Source: Roseiarcus sp963798015 (GTDB lineage Bacteria > Pseudomonadota > Alphaproteobacteria > Rhizobiales > Beijerinckiaceae). Taken from it: a stretch of 64,000 nt of DNA. This document shows, in pieces, positions 46,925 to 55,494 of this stretch; position 1 is the first letter of the stretch, and the number at the start of each line of letters is the position of its first letter. The DNA lies in the NCBI GenBank assembly GCA_963798015.1, contig CAWCSA010000003.1:124001-188000 (forward strand), written 5' to 3'. Position numbers and translations under genes: made by a program. Below the pieces are notes generated by a model, which did no database searches, was not told where the DNA came from, and was given only the letters and a program-made list of their open reading frames with translations.

Positions 46925-47571
46925 GGGCGCCACTCGAGGAAATTGGCGATCAGCTTGAGCCCAAGCACCTGGCTCTTCTCAGGATGAAACTGTGTGCCGG
47001 CGATGTTGTCGCGCGCGACAATCGCCGTCACCGCGCCGCCATAGTCTGCGGTCGCCACAAGGTCGCCGGGGTTATCCGCATACAACTGATAGGAGTGCAC
47101 GAAATAGGCGTGCAGCCCGCTCTCGCCCGTGCTCACGCCCTCCAAAAGCGGATGGTTCCGCCGCACATCAAGGGTGTTCCACCCCATATGGGGAATCTTC
47201 AACCCCGGATCGCGTGGCTTGATGGCCGCGACGTCGCCCGCAATCCAGTTCAAGCCTCTGATCACCTCATGTTCGAGCCCACGCGTCGCCATGAGCTGCG
47301 CGCCGACGCAAATGCCAAGAAAGGGTCGGCCGCGCTGGCGCACCGCCTCCTCCATCGCCTCGACCATCCCGGAAACGCCATCCAGCCCGCGTCGGCAGTC
47401 GGCAAACGCGCCGACCCCCGGAAGCACGATATGGTCGGCGGCGAGCACATCCTCAGGGCGCGCGGTGACCTTGACCTCGCGGCTCAAGCCGGCCTCGCGC
47501 GCGGCGCGCTCGAAGGCCTTCTGCGCCGAGTGCAGATTGCCGGAGCCGTAGTCGATGATGGCGACGCTCAT
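46921..47571 (-). CDS. hisH: imidazole glycerol phosphate synthase glutaminase subunit
   Basis: A 216-residue class I glutamine amidotransferase supplying ammonia to HisF. The catalytic Cys is in RPFLGICVGAQLM and the His/Glu pair in GTQFHPEKSQ; the start VAIIDYGSGNLHS is canonical. The open frame continues far upstream but ATG 47571 is the standard start and follows hisB by 7 bp. The gene order hisB-hisH-hisA-hisF is usual for alphaproteobacteria. Confidence 0.95.
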   Translation of the reverse strand: MSVAIIDYGSGNLHSAQKAFERAAREAGLSREVKVTARPEDVLAADHIVLPGVGAFADCRRGLDGVSGMVEAMEEAVRQRGRPFLGICVGAQLMATRGLEHEVIRGLNWIAGDVAAIKPRDPGLKIPHMGWNTLDVRRNHPLLEGVSTGESGLHAYFVHSYQLYADNPGDLVATADYGGAVTAIVARDNIAGTQFHPEKSQVLGLKLIANFLEWRP

Positions 47572-47578
47572 GGCATGC

Positions 47579-48166
47579 CTAAAGCGTGCCTTTGGTCGAT
47601 GGCACGCGCTCGGCCTGGCGTGAATCGATCGCGATCGCGCCGCGAAGCGCGCGAGCAACCGCCTTGAAGCACGATTCGGCGATGTGATGGCTGTTCGAGC
47701 CGTAAAGTGTCTCGATGTGCAGAGTGACCCCGGCGTTGCCGGCGAACGCCTGGAAGAATTCGCGCACGAGTTGAGTGTCAAACGCGCCGATCTTTTCGGT
47801 CGGAAACTCCGTGCGGAAAACAAGGAACGGCCGGCCCGACACGTCGAGCGCTACCCGAGTCAGAGTTTCGTCCATCGGCAGCAGGCAGTCGGCATAGCGG
47901 GTCAAGCCTCGCTTGTCGCCAAGCACTTTCGCCAACGCCTGGCCGAGCGCGATGCCCACATCCTCGACCGTATGATGATCGTCGATGTGGCGATCGCCCT
48001 CGGCACGAATTTTGATGTCGATAAGCGAATGGCGCGACAGCTGATCGAGCATATGATCGAAAAAACTAATGCCGGTTGTAACATCGGCAAGGCCCGACCC
48101 ATCGAGGTCGAGGCCGACTTCGATGCTCGTTTCGTTCGTTTTGCGTGTGATTGCGCCCTTGCGCAT
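47579..48166 (-). CDS. hisB: imidazoleglycerol-phosphate dehydratase
   Basis: A 195-residue single-function HisB that dehydrates IGP to imidazole acetol phosphate. Manganese-binding histidine motifs are FFDHMLDQLSRHS, DDHHTVEDVG and NSHHIAESCFKA. The N-terminus ITRKTNETSIEV is canonical. It lacks the N-terminal phosphatase domain of enteric HisB. First gene of the hisBHAF run. Confidence 0.95.
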   Translation of the reverse strand: MRKGAITRKTNETSIEVGLDLDGSGLADVTTGISFFDHMLDQLSRHSLIDIKIRAEGDRHIDDHHTVEDVGIALGQALAKVLGDKRGLTRYADCLLPMDETLTRVALDVSGRPFLVFRTEFPTEKIGAFDTQLVREFFQAFAGNAGVTLHIETLYGSNSHHIAESCFKAVARALRGAIAIDSRQAERVPSTKGTL

Positions 48167-48359
48167 GGCGATTTTGAAGCCTTATGCTGAGTTGCGCGGG
48201 GGTGATAGCAAGACGCGCGCCGCTTGGCCACCTGAGCTTCGACGACACGGGCGCCGCCTCCAGGTCGCGCGGGTTTCGTGACGCGACAAGATTCGGCTAG
48301 TAAGGGCTCAGGCCGTCCGTGCGAAAGACGCCCTCGGCCGCCATGGGAAATGACAGACT

Positions 48360-50675
48360 ATGAATATGAGACCGACTAAATTCGGCATAGGTCAAAGCGT
48401 AAAGCGCGTCGAAGACATCCGATTCGTCAGCGGGCGTGGCGCCTACGCTTCGGACGCGGTTGATAAGGCCGAACTCAAGGCGGTGTTTCTACGCAGTCCT
48501 TACGGGCATGCGAAATTCCGCATCGACGATATTGAAGCCGCGCGCGCCGCCCCGGGCGTTCGGGCCGTCTATGTCGCGAGCGATTTCGCCAACATCGGCG
48601 ACATGCCTTGTGTCGCCCCGGTCGCCAATTCCGACAAATCGAACACGCCGCTCAAGCCCTATCCTGTGATGGCGTCGGATGAAGCGCAGCACGTCGGCGA
48701 CATCATCGCGATGGTGGTAGCCGACACGGCTCTCGAGGCGCGCGATGGCGCCGAATTGATCAGCGTGACATGGGACGCGCTTCCCGCCGTGACAGACATG
48801 GAAGCTGCTTTGCGGCCGGACGCCCCGCTTATCTTCTCGGACGCTCCGGGCAACGTCGCTTACGACACCCATATCGGCAATAAAGACGAGACGGATAAGG
48901 CGTTCGCCGGCGCAGCGCATATTGTTCGTATAAGAATCGTCAACTCGCGCGTCGTCGCCAATTATATGGAGCCGCGCTCCGCCTTCGGTGAATACGATCC
49001 GAAATCCGGCCGCTTCACGCTGAACCTCGGAAGTCAGGGCGTGCACGGCATTCAGGGGGCCATCGCTGGGGCGATGCTCAAAATTCCACCCGAATCCCTT
49101 CGCGTCGTCACGCAAGACGTCGGCGGCGGGTTTGGCACCAAGGCCGTCGTCTATCGCGAATATCCGCTCGTTCTCGAGGCGGCCAAGCGTCTCGGACGGA
49201 GCGTCGGCTGGCTTGCCGATCGCAGCGAGCATTTCGTCGGCGACGCACAAGGCCGCGATAATCTAACGACCGCCGAAATGGCGCTCGACGCCAACGGTCG
49301 TTTTCTGGCGCTCAGGGTCGATATCCTCGGCAATCTCGGCGCGTATCTGTCGCTATTTGCGCCCTATATTCCCTGGCTCGGCGCATCGATGGCGACCGGG
49401 TGCTACCACATCGACGCGCTGCACGCGCGTGTTCGCGGCATCTACACCCACACCGTGCCCGTCGACGCCTATCGCGGCGCCGGGCGTCCGGAGGCAGCCT
49501 ACGTGCTTGAGCGGCTGGTCGACGCTTGCGCGCGCAAGCTGGGCATGACCCCTGAGGGCATTCGCGCGCGCAATTTCGTCAAGCCCGAGCAGATGCCGTA
49601 CCACACCCACACCGATCGCGATTACGACGTCGGCGATTTCGAAGGCGCGCTTTCGGCCTGCCTGAAGAAGGCGGACCGTGCGGGTTTCACGAGCCGGGCG
49701 GATGACGCGCGGGGGCGCGGCAAGATCAGAGGCTTCGGCATTGCGAGCTACATCGAATGCACCGCCTGGAGCGATTCCGAGACCGGTTCTTTGACGCTTG
49801 AGAAGAACGGCGATTTCACGCTGCTGATTGGCACCCAATCGAATGGGCAGGGGCATGAGACCGCCTACGCCCAGGCGGTCTCTCAATTTCTCGATGTGCC
49901 GCTCGAGCGCATCAAAGTGGTGCAGGGCGACACCGATCGGGTCAAGACTGGCTTCGGCACGGGCGGATCGCGTTCCATTCCGATTGGCGCGGTGATGGTG
50001 ACCCGCGCCTCGGAAACCCTGGCCGGTTCGCTAAAGGAATTGGCCGCCGACAAGCTCGAGGCGGCGGTCGCCGACCTTGAAATCGCCGATGGCCAGGTAC
50101 GCATCGCCGGAACCGACCGCGCGATCTCTTATTCGGAGATCGCGGCGCTTCCGGGCGTCACCGCAGCGAATTTGACCGCGACCGAGTCGTTTGCGCCATC
50201 GAACGCCACCTATCCGAATGGCACGCACGCATGTGAGGTCGAGATCGATCCCGAAACGGGCGTCACCACCATCGTTCGCTACTCGGTAGTCGACGATTTT
50301 GGATTCACGTTGAACCCGTTGCTGCTTGCGGGGCAGGTCCATGGCGGCATCGCTCAGGGGGCGGGTCAAGCGCTGATGGAGCGCGCTGTGTTCGACGACG
50401 ACGGGCAGCTCTTGACCGCAAGCTTCCTCGACTATTGCATGCCGCGCGCCGACAATCTGCCTGCGTTCGATTTTGAGACGCGCAACGTGCCGTCGACGAC
50501 CAACCCGATGGGCCTCAAAGGCGCGGGCGAGGCTGGGTCGATCGGATCGACGCCCGCGGTGATGAACGCAGTCGCCGATGCGCTCTGGCGCGCCTACAAG
50601 ATCGAACACATCGACATGCCTGCGACGCCGTTTGCGGTCTTTAGCGCAATCCGGGGTTCGCGCGCTCGCACATAG
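48360..50675 (+). CDS. xanthine dehydrogenase-family molybdopterin subunit (CoxL form II-like), orphan
   Basis: A 771-residue large subunit of molybdenum hydroxylases. The N-terminal IGQSVKRVEDIRFVSGRGAY, the cofactor segment QDVGGGFGTKAVVYREYPL and the catalytic Glu region GLKGAGEAGS near residue 724 are present. The active-site loop reads AYRGAGRPE (residues 370-378), the form II pattern, not the AYxCSFR of true CO dehydrogenases, so CO oxidation is not supported. The FAD and iron-sulfur subunits that normally flank such genes are missing on both sides. Substrate unknown (aldehyde or heterocycle hydroxylation is the family norm). ATG 48366 is an alternative start. Confidence 0.88.
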   Translation: MNMRPTKFGIGQSVKRVEDIRFVSGRGAYASDAVDKAELKAVFLRSPYGHAKFRIDDIEAARAAPGVRAVYVASDFANIGDMPCVAPVANSDKSNTPLKPYPVMASDEAQHVGDIIAMVVADTALEARDGAELISVTWDALPAVTDMEAALRPDAPLIFSDAPGNVAYDTHIGNKDETDKAFAGAAHIVRIRIVNSRVVANYMEPRSAFGEYDPKSGRFTLNLGSQGVHGIQGAIAGAMLKIPPESLRVVTQDVGGGFGTKAVVYREYPLVLEAAKRLGRSVGWLADRSEHFVGDAQGRDNLTTAEMALDANGRFLALRVDILGNLGAYLSLFAPYIPWLGASMATGCYHIDALHARVRGIYTHTVPVDAYRGAGRPEAAYVLERLVDACARKLGMTPEGIRARNFVKPEQMPYHTHTDRDYDVGDFEGALSACLKKADRAGFTSRADDARGRGKIRGFGIASYIECTAWSDSETGSLTLEKNGDFTLLIGTQSNGQGHETAYAQAVSQFLDVPLERIKVVQGDTDRVKTGFGTGGSRSIPIGAVMVTRASETLAGSLKELAADKLEAAVADLEIADGQVRIAGTDRAISYSEIAALPGVTAANLTATESFAPSNATYPNGTHACEVEIDPETGVTTIVRYSVVDDFGFTLNPLLLAGQVHGGIAQGAGQALMERAVFDDDGQLLTASFLDYCMPRADNLPAFDFETRNVPSTTNPMGLKGAGEAGSIGSTPAVMNAVADALWRAYKIEHIDMPATPFAVFSAIRGSRART

Positions 50676-51286
50676 AAAGTAGGCGCAGGGCGCGGGAACG
50701 GGGCGCTCGAGGCCGATCGTCGTCGCCCACGGGCGCGGCGCTTGACTGGCTCGGTTCAACATCGCGTGATCCGAGCGCGACATCGTTCGACGTGGCCGCT
50801 CGCGCGCTGGCGCTGACTAGTCGCCCGCAGCCTTGTGCGCGGAGCGGTCTGGTGCTTTCGAGGCGGCGAGCCGCGAGGCTCAGTCTACTCGCTGTTTGGG
50901 TTTTCTTGGCCGGTGGCCGTTTCGCTCCGAAATCCCCGATTCTGAGCGTTGGATTTCCTTGGATTTCCTTGGATTCTCTCGTCCGAATCGAGACTTATCA
51001 ATGGGTTACGCGGCATATAGTGCAGAAAATATTTTCTCGCCGATTTCCTGGCGTTGGGAGCGCAGGAACTGGCGCCGGCGGTCTTGGGCTGCGGAAGGGC
51101 CATGAGATGGTCATCGGGCAAGCTTAATCCGATTTCTGTTTTTCGTCAAACAATTGTCGTCCGAGTGGTCCGCTTTGGTCCACCACAATCCAAGAGCGCC
51201 TCGCTAGGCGCGGTGGCCTCCGCACCTTGCGCTGATCCAGGCCGGTGATAGACTGATTCAATCTGGGGACCAAGACGGAGGTACTC
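50676..51286. other. intergenic region with dispersed element copy B
   Basis: 611 bp between the CoxL-like gene and a small secreted protein. Most of it is the dispersed element (50881-51156). Several open frames cross the element in different directions, but their translations only repeat the element sequence and I do not call genes. The last 130 bp must contain the promoter of the gene at 51287. Confidence 0.5.
50881..51156 (+). repeat. dispersed ~275-bp intergenic element, copy B
   Basis: Aligns with the minus strand of 10141-10415 over its whole length. On the plus strand it contains TTGGGTTTTCTTGG, two and a half GGATTTCCTT units, CTCTCGTCCGAATCG, ATGGGTTACGCGG, GCGGAAGGGCCATG, and AAGCTTAATCCGATTTCTG. 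The strongest identity is in the phased-repeat block and in the two outer boxes. Confidence 0.75.
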
Positions 51287-51478
51287 ATGCGCTCCAAGCT
51301 TCTCAAAGTGGTGTTGGGATGTGGCTTCGCGGCGGCGCTTGTCGCGCCGGCGCTGGCCTGCGATTTCAATAAGACGTCTGCTCAGAATGATCAGCCGACG
51401 GCCCAGTCGCAACAGGCGACGCCTGACACGTCTCAGACGGCCGAGACGCAGCCGGCGGCGGACACCGGCTCCAACTAA
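51287..51478 (+). CDS. small secreted hypothetical protein
   Basis: A 63-residue protein with a clear signal peptide (KVVLGCGFAAALVAPALA, cleavage near residue 24). The mature part of about 39 residues is rich in Gln, Thr, Ala and Asp (QPTAQSQQATPDTSQTAET). It is intrinsically disordered in appearance and I do not recognise it. GGAGGT precedes ATG 51287. A strong terminator follows at 51513, which supports a real short transcript. Confidence 0.65.
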   Translation: MRSKLLKVVLGCGFAAALVAPALACDFNKTSAQNDQPTAQSQQATPDTSQTAETQPAADTGSN

Positions 51479-51512
51479 CGACGGTTAGGTTATCGCCGGC
51501 GTTTGATACAGC

Positions 51513-51543
51513 CCGCCGCGGGTCTCCTGCGGCGGTTTTTTTT
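51513..51543 (+). terminator. Rho-independent terminator
   Basis: Arms CCGCCGC and GCGGCGG around a 9-base loop, followed directly by eight T. It ends the small secreted protein transcript 35 bp after the stop codon. Confidence 0.85.
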
Positions 51544-51561
51544 GCGAGGCGATCCTCAGTC

Positions 51562-52386
51562 TCACGCCTTCGGCAACTTGCCGCGAAAGTTCGCCGGCCG
51601 TTTGTCCAGAAAGGCGCGCACGCCTTCCATATAGTCGTTGCTAGCTCCCGCCTCGCGCTGGAGGTCCCGCTCGAGGTCGAGTTGGGCGTCCAAAGTGTTG
51701 GTGGGCGATGCCGTCAGCGCGCGTTTCATGAGGCCCAGTGCATGTGTGGAGCCGCCGGCCAGGCGCTCGGCGATCGTATGCGCCTCGCCCATCAGATCCT
51801 GGTCGTCGACCGCGCGGTAGATCATGCCGATGGCCTCAGCCCGCTCCCCACTGATCGGCTCGGCCAGCATCATCAGCGCGCGGGCGCGCGCGTCGCCGAT
51901 GAGGCGCGGAAGGACAAAAGTGCCACCCGCGTCCGGAATGAGGCCAATGCGGGCGAACGCCTGCAGGAATTGAGCCGACTTCGCCGCGAGCACGATGTCG
52001 CAGGCAAGCGCGATATTCGCGCCCGCCCCTGCCGCCGGGCCATTGACCGCGCACACGACCGGCTTAGGCAGATTGCGGATGCCACGAATGATCGGATTAA
52101 GGCCGTTTTCCAGCGCTGCGCCGAGGTCTGGCCGCGCGTCGCCGGGCGCGAACGCGCGGTTGGCAAGATCCGCCCCGGCGCAAAAGCCTCGTCCGGCGCC
52201 TGTGATCAGGACGACGCGACACTCCTGGTCCGTCCCAGCGCGCTTAAGTCCGGCCGACAGCCCTTCGATGAGCGCAGCATTCAGCGCATTCAGGCGCTCG
52301 GGCCGGTTGAGAGTCAGCGTCAGCACGCCCTTCTCGAACCGATCCAGGAGAACCGGTTGCGACGAAATCTCGGCTGCTGCCGTCAC
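51562..52386 (-). CDS. enoyl-CoA hydratase/isomerase family protein (PaaG-like)
   Basis: A 274-residue crotonase-fold protein. The oxyanion-hole segments are RGFCAGADL and VNGPAAGAGANIALACD. An Asp in GLIPDAGGTFVLPRL sits where PaaG-type isomerases have their catalytic Asp, while one of the two hydratase glutamates is absent. This suggests isomerisation, as in 1,2-epoxyphenylacetyl-CoA isomerase of phenylacetate degradation. GTG 52386 with GGGAG upstream is preferred; a TTG at 52431 is possible. It is divergent from the thiolase gene, a pairing that supports a role in aromatic or fatty acyl-CoA degradation. Confidence 0.85.
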   Translation of the reverse strand: MTAAAEISSQPVLLDRFEKGVLTLTLNRPERLNALNAALIEGLSAGLKRAGTDQECRVVLITGAGRGFCAGADLANRAFAPGDARPDLGAALENGLNPIIRGIRNLPKPVVCAVNGPAAGAGANIALACDIVLAAKSAQFLQAFARIGLIPDAGGTFVLPRLIGDARARALMMLAEPISGERAEAIGMIYRAVDDQDLMGEAHTIAERLAGGSTHALGLMKRALTASPTNTLDAQLDLERDLQREAGASNDYMEGVRAFLDKRPANFRGKLPKA

Positions 52387-52510
52387 GGGGCGTTCTCCCT
52401 CAATTCGTTTTGTCGCCGCCGCGCGGCGCAAGCGTCTATATTAGACGCTGGTCAATGGAGGCGGCAATGGCGGAATGGGATCAGAGGCCGGGTTGGGGAG
52501 CGGTGCGGCC

Positions 52511-53716
52511 ATGACCGAAGAAGCCTTCATCTGCGACTATGTGCGCACGCCGATCGGCCGCTACGGAGGAGCGCTGGTGAGCCTGCGGGCCGACGATCTG
52601 GCCGCTCTGCCCATCCGCGAGCTGATGCGCCGTCATCCGGGCTTGGCCGACAAAATCGACGAGGTCTTTCTAGGCTGCGCCAATCAGGCGGGCGAGGACA
52701 ACCGCAACCTCGCGCGCATGGCGCTCTTGCTGGCTGGTCTGCCGGATTCTATTCCCGGCGCGACCGTCAATCGCCTGTGCGCCTCGGGGATGGAGGCGGT
52801 CGCCGCGGCGGCGCGGGGGATCAAGGCGGGCGAGATCGAGCTCGCTATCGCTGGCGGCGCGGAATCGATGACCCGTGCGCCGTTCGTGATGGGCAAGGCT
52901 CAGGCGGCGTTTCAGCGATCGGCGGAGGTTTTCGACACCACAATCGGCTGGCGCTTCGTCAATCCGGCGATGAAAAAACTTTATGGCGTCGATTCGATGC
53001 CGGAGACGGCCGAAAACGTCGCGGACGAACACCAGGTCTCCCGCGCCGATCAGGACGCGTTCGCGCTACGCTCGCAGAAGCGAGCCGGAACGGCCCAGAC
53101 GAAAGGGACGTTCGACGAGGAGATTGTCGCGGTCGAGATCAAGGACCGTAAGGGAAACGTGACCCGCTTCGTTAGCGACGAGCATCCTCGTGCCGACACG
53201 ACGCTCGAGGCGCTGGCGAAACTCGTCGGGATCGTGCGCCCGGACGGCAGCGTGACGGCGGGCAACGCGTCCGGCGTCAACGACGGCGCCGCGGCGCTCA
53301 TCGTCGCCTCCGCCAGGGCGGTGGAAGCGCATGGGCTCGAGCCGATTGCGCGGATCCTTGGTTACGCGACAGCCGGCGTCGCGCCGCGCGTGATGGGCGT
53401 GGGCCCGATCCCGGCGGTCGGCAAGCTGACAGAGCGGCTGAAGCTCAAGCCATCGAGCTTCGACGTTATTGAGCTCAACGAGGCGTTCGCTTCGCAGGCG
53501 CTGGCCTGCCTGCGCGGGCTCGGGCTTGCGGACGATTCGGACCACGTCAATCCGAACGGCGGCGCGATTGCGCTTGGCCATCCGCTCGGCATGTCGGGCG
53601 CGCGCCTCGCGGGCGCGGTCGCGCTCGAGCTCAAGCGGCGCGGCGGCCGCTACGGACTCGCCACAATGTGCGTCGGCGTCGGCCAGGGCGCGGCGCTGGC
53701 GCTCGAACGCGTCTGA
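52511..53716 (+). CDS. pcaF: 3-oxoadipyl-CoA/3-ketoacyl-CoA thiolase
   Basis: A 401-residue thiolase. Nucleophile Cys90 lies in VNRLCASGMEAV; the other catalytic residues are in ELNEAFASQALACL, GGAIALGHPLGMSGAR and MCVGVGQGAAL. The N-terminus ICDYVRTPIGRYGGALV and the DSMPETAENVADEH block match the PcaF/PaaJ subfamily, which cleaves 3-oxoadipyl-CoA to succinyl-CoA and acetyl-CoA at the end of the beta-ketoadipate and phenylacetate pathways. ATG 52511 gives the canonical start. The symbol is given because the subfamily blocks fit, but pcaF and paaJ cannot be told apart here. Confidence 0.88.
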   Translation: MTEEAFICDYVRTPIGRYGGALVSLRADDLAALPIRELMRRHPGLADKIDEVFLGCANQAGEDNRNLARMALLLAGLPDSIPGATVNRLCASGMEAVAAAARGIKAGEIELAIAGGAESMTRAPFVMGKAQAAFQRSAEVFDTTIGWRFVNPAMKKLYGVDSMPETAENVADEHQVSRADQDAFALRSQKRAGTAQTKGTFDEEIVAVEIKDRKGNVTRFVSDEHPRADTTLEALAKLVGIVRPDGSVTAGNASGVNDGAAALIVASARAVEAHGLEPIARILGYATAGVAPRVMGVGPIPAVGKLTERLKLKPSSFDVIELNEAFASQALACLRGLGLADDSDHVNPNGGAIALGHPLGMSGARLAGAVALELKRRGGRYGLATMCVGVGQGAALALERV

Positions 53717-53831
53717 CGCCTCGCGAGGCCGAATCGGGCCTCGCGCCTCGCAAATTCGCCGACGTGATCCGATATAAACGGTGGTGGCTCAACGGCTCGC
53801 ACGACGAGCCGAGGCAAAGGGAGGATGGTGG

Positions 53832-54233
53832 ATGGCCGCGCCAGCTCACGCCGCGTTGCGCAAGGTTACCTTGAACGCCGCGCGCTCGAAGGAATTCCCC
53901 GATGGCTCGATCCGGCACGGCTATGATTTCGTCGCGCCTTTGACGGCCGATGGCCACATCGACCTCGAGGACTGGAAGCAGCACCGTGGCGAATGTTTCG
54001 CGCATCGCTTCTGGGGCAGTGAGCCCTCGATGCGCGGCCTCCTCGTCCACCATGCCGGCGGCCGTGGCGGCTCGACCTGGGCCTTCGAGTGGAAGGGGGG
54101 AACCAAGGACGAAGCGGAGGAGGAGGGTTTCCGCTTCGGCGACCACGCCTTCAAGGTCGGCGAGTACGTTTCGGTGCGCGAGGAAGAGGGCGAGCTTCTC
54201 ACGTTCCGGGTGGTGAGTGTCGGCAACCCGTGA
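53832..54233 (+). CDS. conserved hypothetical protein
   Basis: A 133-residue soluble protein of a type I recall among Rhizobiales hypothetical proteins. It has VTLNAARSKEFPDGSIRHGY near the start, an aromatic-rich middle (CFAHRFWGSEPSMRG, GGRGGSTWAFEW) and a C-terminal FRFGDHAFKVGEYVSV followed by LLTFRVVSV. It looks like a compact beta-rich fold. No catalytic motif is evident. ATG 53832 has GGAGG eight bases upstream and was chosen over the start at 53781. Confidence 0.7.
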   Translation: MAAPAHAALRKVTLNAARSKEFPDGSIRHGYDFVAPLTADGHIDLEDWKQHRGECFAHRFWGSEPSMRGLLVHHAGGRGGSTWAFEWKGGTKDEAEEEGFRFGDHAFKVGEYVSVREEEGELLTFRVVSVGNP

Positions 54234-54324
54234 GAATAGCGTGTGAAAGCGGGCACCCAGAGAGGCCTGATCGCCTGGATTCCCGCGTGCGCAGAATGAC
54301 AAGGGGCAGCCCATGACGGCCAGA

Positions 54325-55308
54325 TCAGCCGACCTCGCGAAGGAACGCGATCAGGGCCGCGTTGACCTCGTGCGCACGCTCCTGTTGCGTCCAATGGCCG
54401 CAGCCGGGCAGCATGATCGTTTTCGTGAGGTTGGGGACGAACAGTTTTAAGTTCGGAATGAGCTGGTCCATCTTCGGGAATTTGACGACGAGGTCGCGGT
54501 CGCCCGCGATGTACAGCGCCGGGACCGTCACCTTCGCCCCAGCGAAGGGCGCGAGGAACTCCCAATTGCGGTCGATGTTGCGATACCAGTTGAGCCCGCC
54601 ACGGAAGCCCGTGCGGGCGAATTCTCCCGCGAAGAAATCGATATCGGCCTCTGTGAGCCAGGTGGGCAGAGCCTGCGGATCGGGGGAGTGGGTAAGGAAG
54701 CCGCCAGTCCTTGGCACCATGCCCGGCCCGTTCTCGCCGAGCGTATTGTCCGACTCACGTGGAATATCGCCCGATCCGGAATAGAGGAGTCGCCGGATCG
54801 TCGAGCGCGGATCGCGCCCGAGCTCCGCCTCCGCGACCCCCGGCGCCTGGAAATAAAGCTGATAGAAGAGCGACGATTCCGTCTGCGGCATCACGCTCGT
54901 CGGCCGTTTGGACCCCTGCGGAATGAACGGCACGCTCAAGCCCGCGACGGCGCGAAAGCGGTCGGGCCGAAGAAGGGCGCAATGCCAGGCGACGGGCGCG
55001 CCCCAGTCGTGGCCGACGACAATGGCCTCCGGCGCGCTGACCGCGTCGAGCACGCCGACCATGTCGCCGAGCAGGTGAAAGAGCGTGTACTGGTCGATGT
55101 CCTGGGGTTTGCCTGTCTGGCCATAGCCGCGCATGTCGGGCGCGATGGCGCGATAACCGGCCTCGGCAAGCGCCTTCAACTGATGGCGCCATGAATACCA
55201 GGATTCCGGAAAGCCGTGGCACATGAGCACGACAGGTCCGTTTCCGGCTTCAGCGAGATGGATGGGAATCCCGTTTGCCTCGACGGTGCGATGGGCGATC
55301 TCGGTCAC
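54325..55308 (-). CDS. alpha/beta hydrolase, epoxide hydrolase type
   Basis: A 327-residue alpha/beta hydrolase. The HGFPESWYSWRHQL oxyanion motif (HGxP) and the nucleophile Asp101 in VVGHDWGAPVAWH are those of soluble epoxide hydrolases. The charge-relay Asp lies in YIAGDRDLVV and the His in MLPGCGHWTQQE. Tyrosines in the cap (SSLFYQLYFQ) would polarise the epoxide. The likely reaction is hydrolysis of an epoxide to a vicinal diol; haloalkane dehalogenases are related but carry other cap residues. It stands alone. Confidence 0.88.
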   Translation of the reverse strand: MTEIAHRTVEANGIPIHLAEAGNGPVVLMCHGFPESWYSWRHQLKALAEAGYRAIAPDMRGYGQTGKPQDIDQYTLFHLLGDMVGVLDAVSAPEAIVVGHDWGAPVAWHCALLRPDRFRAVAGLSVPFIPQGSKRPTSVMPQTESSLFYQLYFQAPGVAEAELGRDPRSTIRRLLYSGSGDIPRESDNTLGENGPGMVPRTGGFLTHSPDPQALPTWLTEADIDFFAGEFARTGFRGGLNWYRNIDRNWEFLAPFAGAKVTVPALYIAGDRDLVVKFPKMDQLIPNLKLFVPNLTKTIMLPGCGHWTQQERAHEVNAALIAFLREVG

Positions 55309-55494
55309 GCGCCTTCTCCTCCGGCTTGAACATCGATCTACACGTACTCGATGACGACACGAACATGCGAGCTTAGGCGGCTCACGGCCGCGTCCCCCGG
55401 CGTCGGCGCTTACGTCAAAGCTTGTGAGCCGTTCGTGCTAGCCATAGTGCGCCGAGGCGGCTAGTCTCTCGCCTTCAACTCAGCGAAGTTCCCC

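Noticed and set aside
48360..50675. Aerobic carbon monoxide dehydrogenase
   Set aside because: The active-site loop is AYRGAGR, not the CO-specific Cys-containing loop, and the other subunits are missing.
50792..51127. 111-codon ORF between the CoxL-like gene and the small secreted gene
   Set aside because: Mostly translation of the dispersed element.
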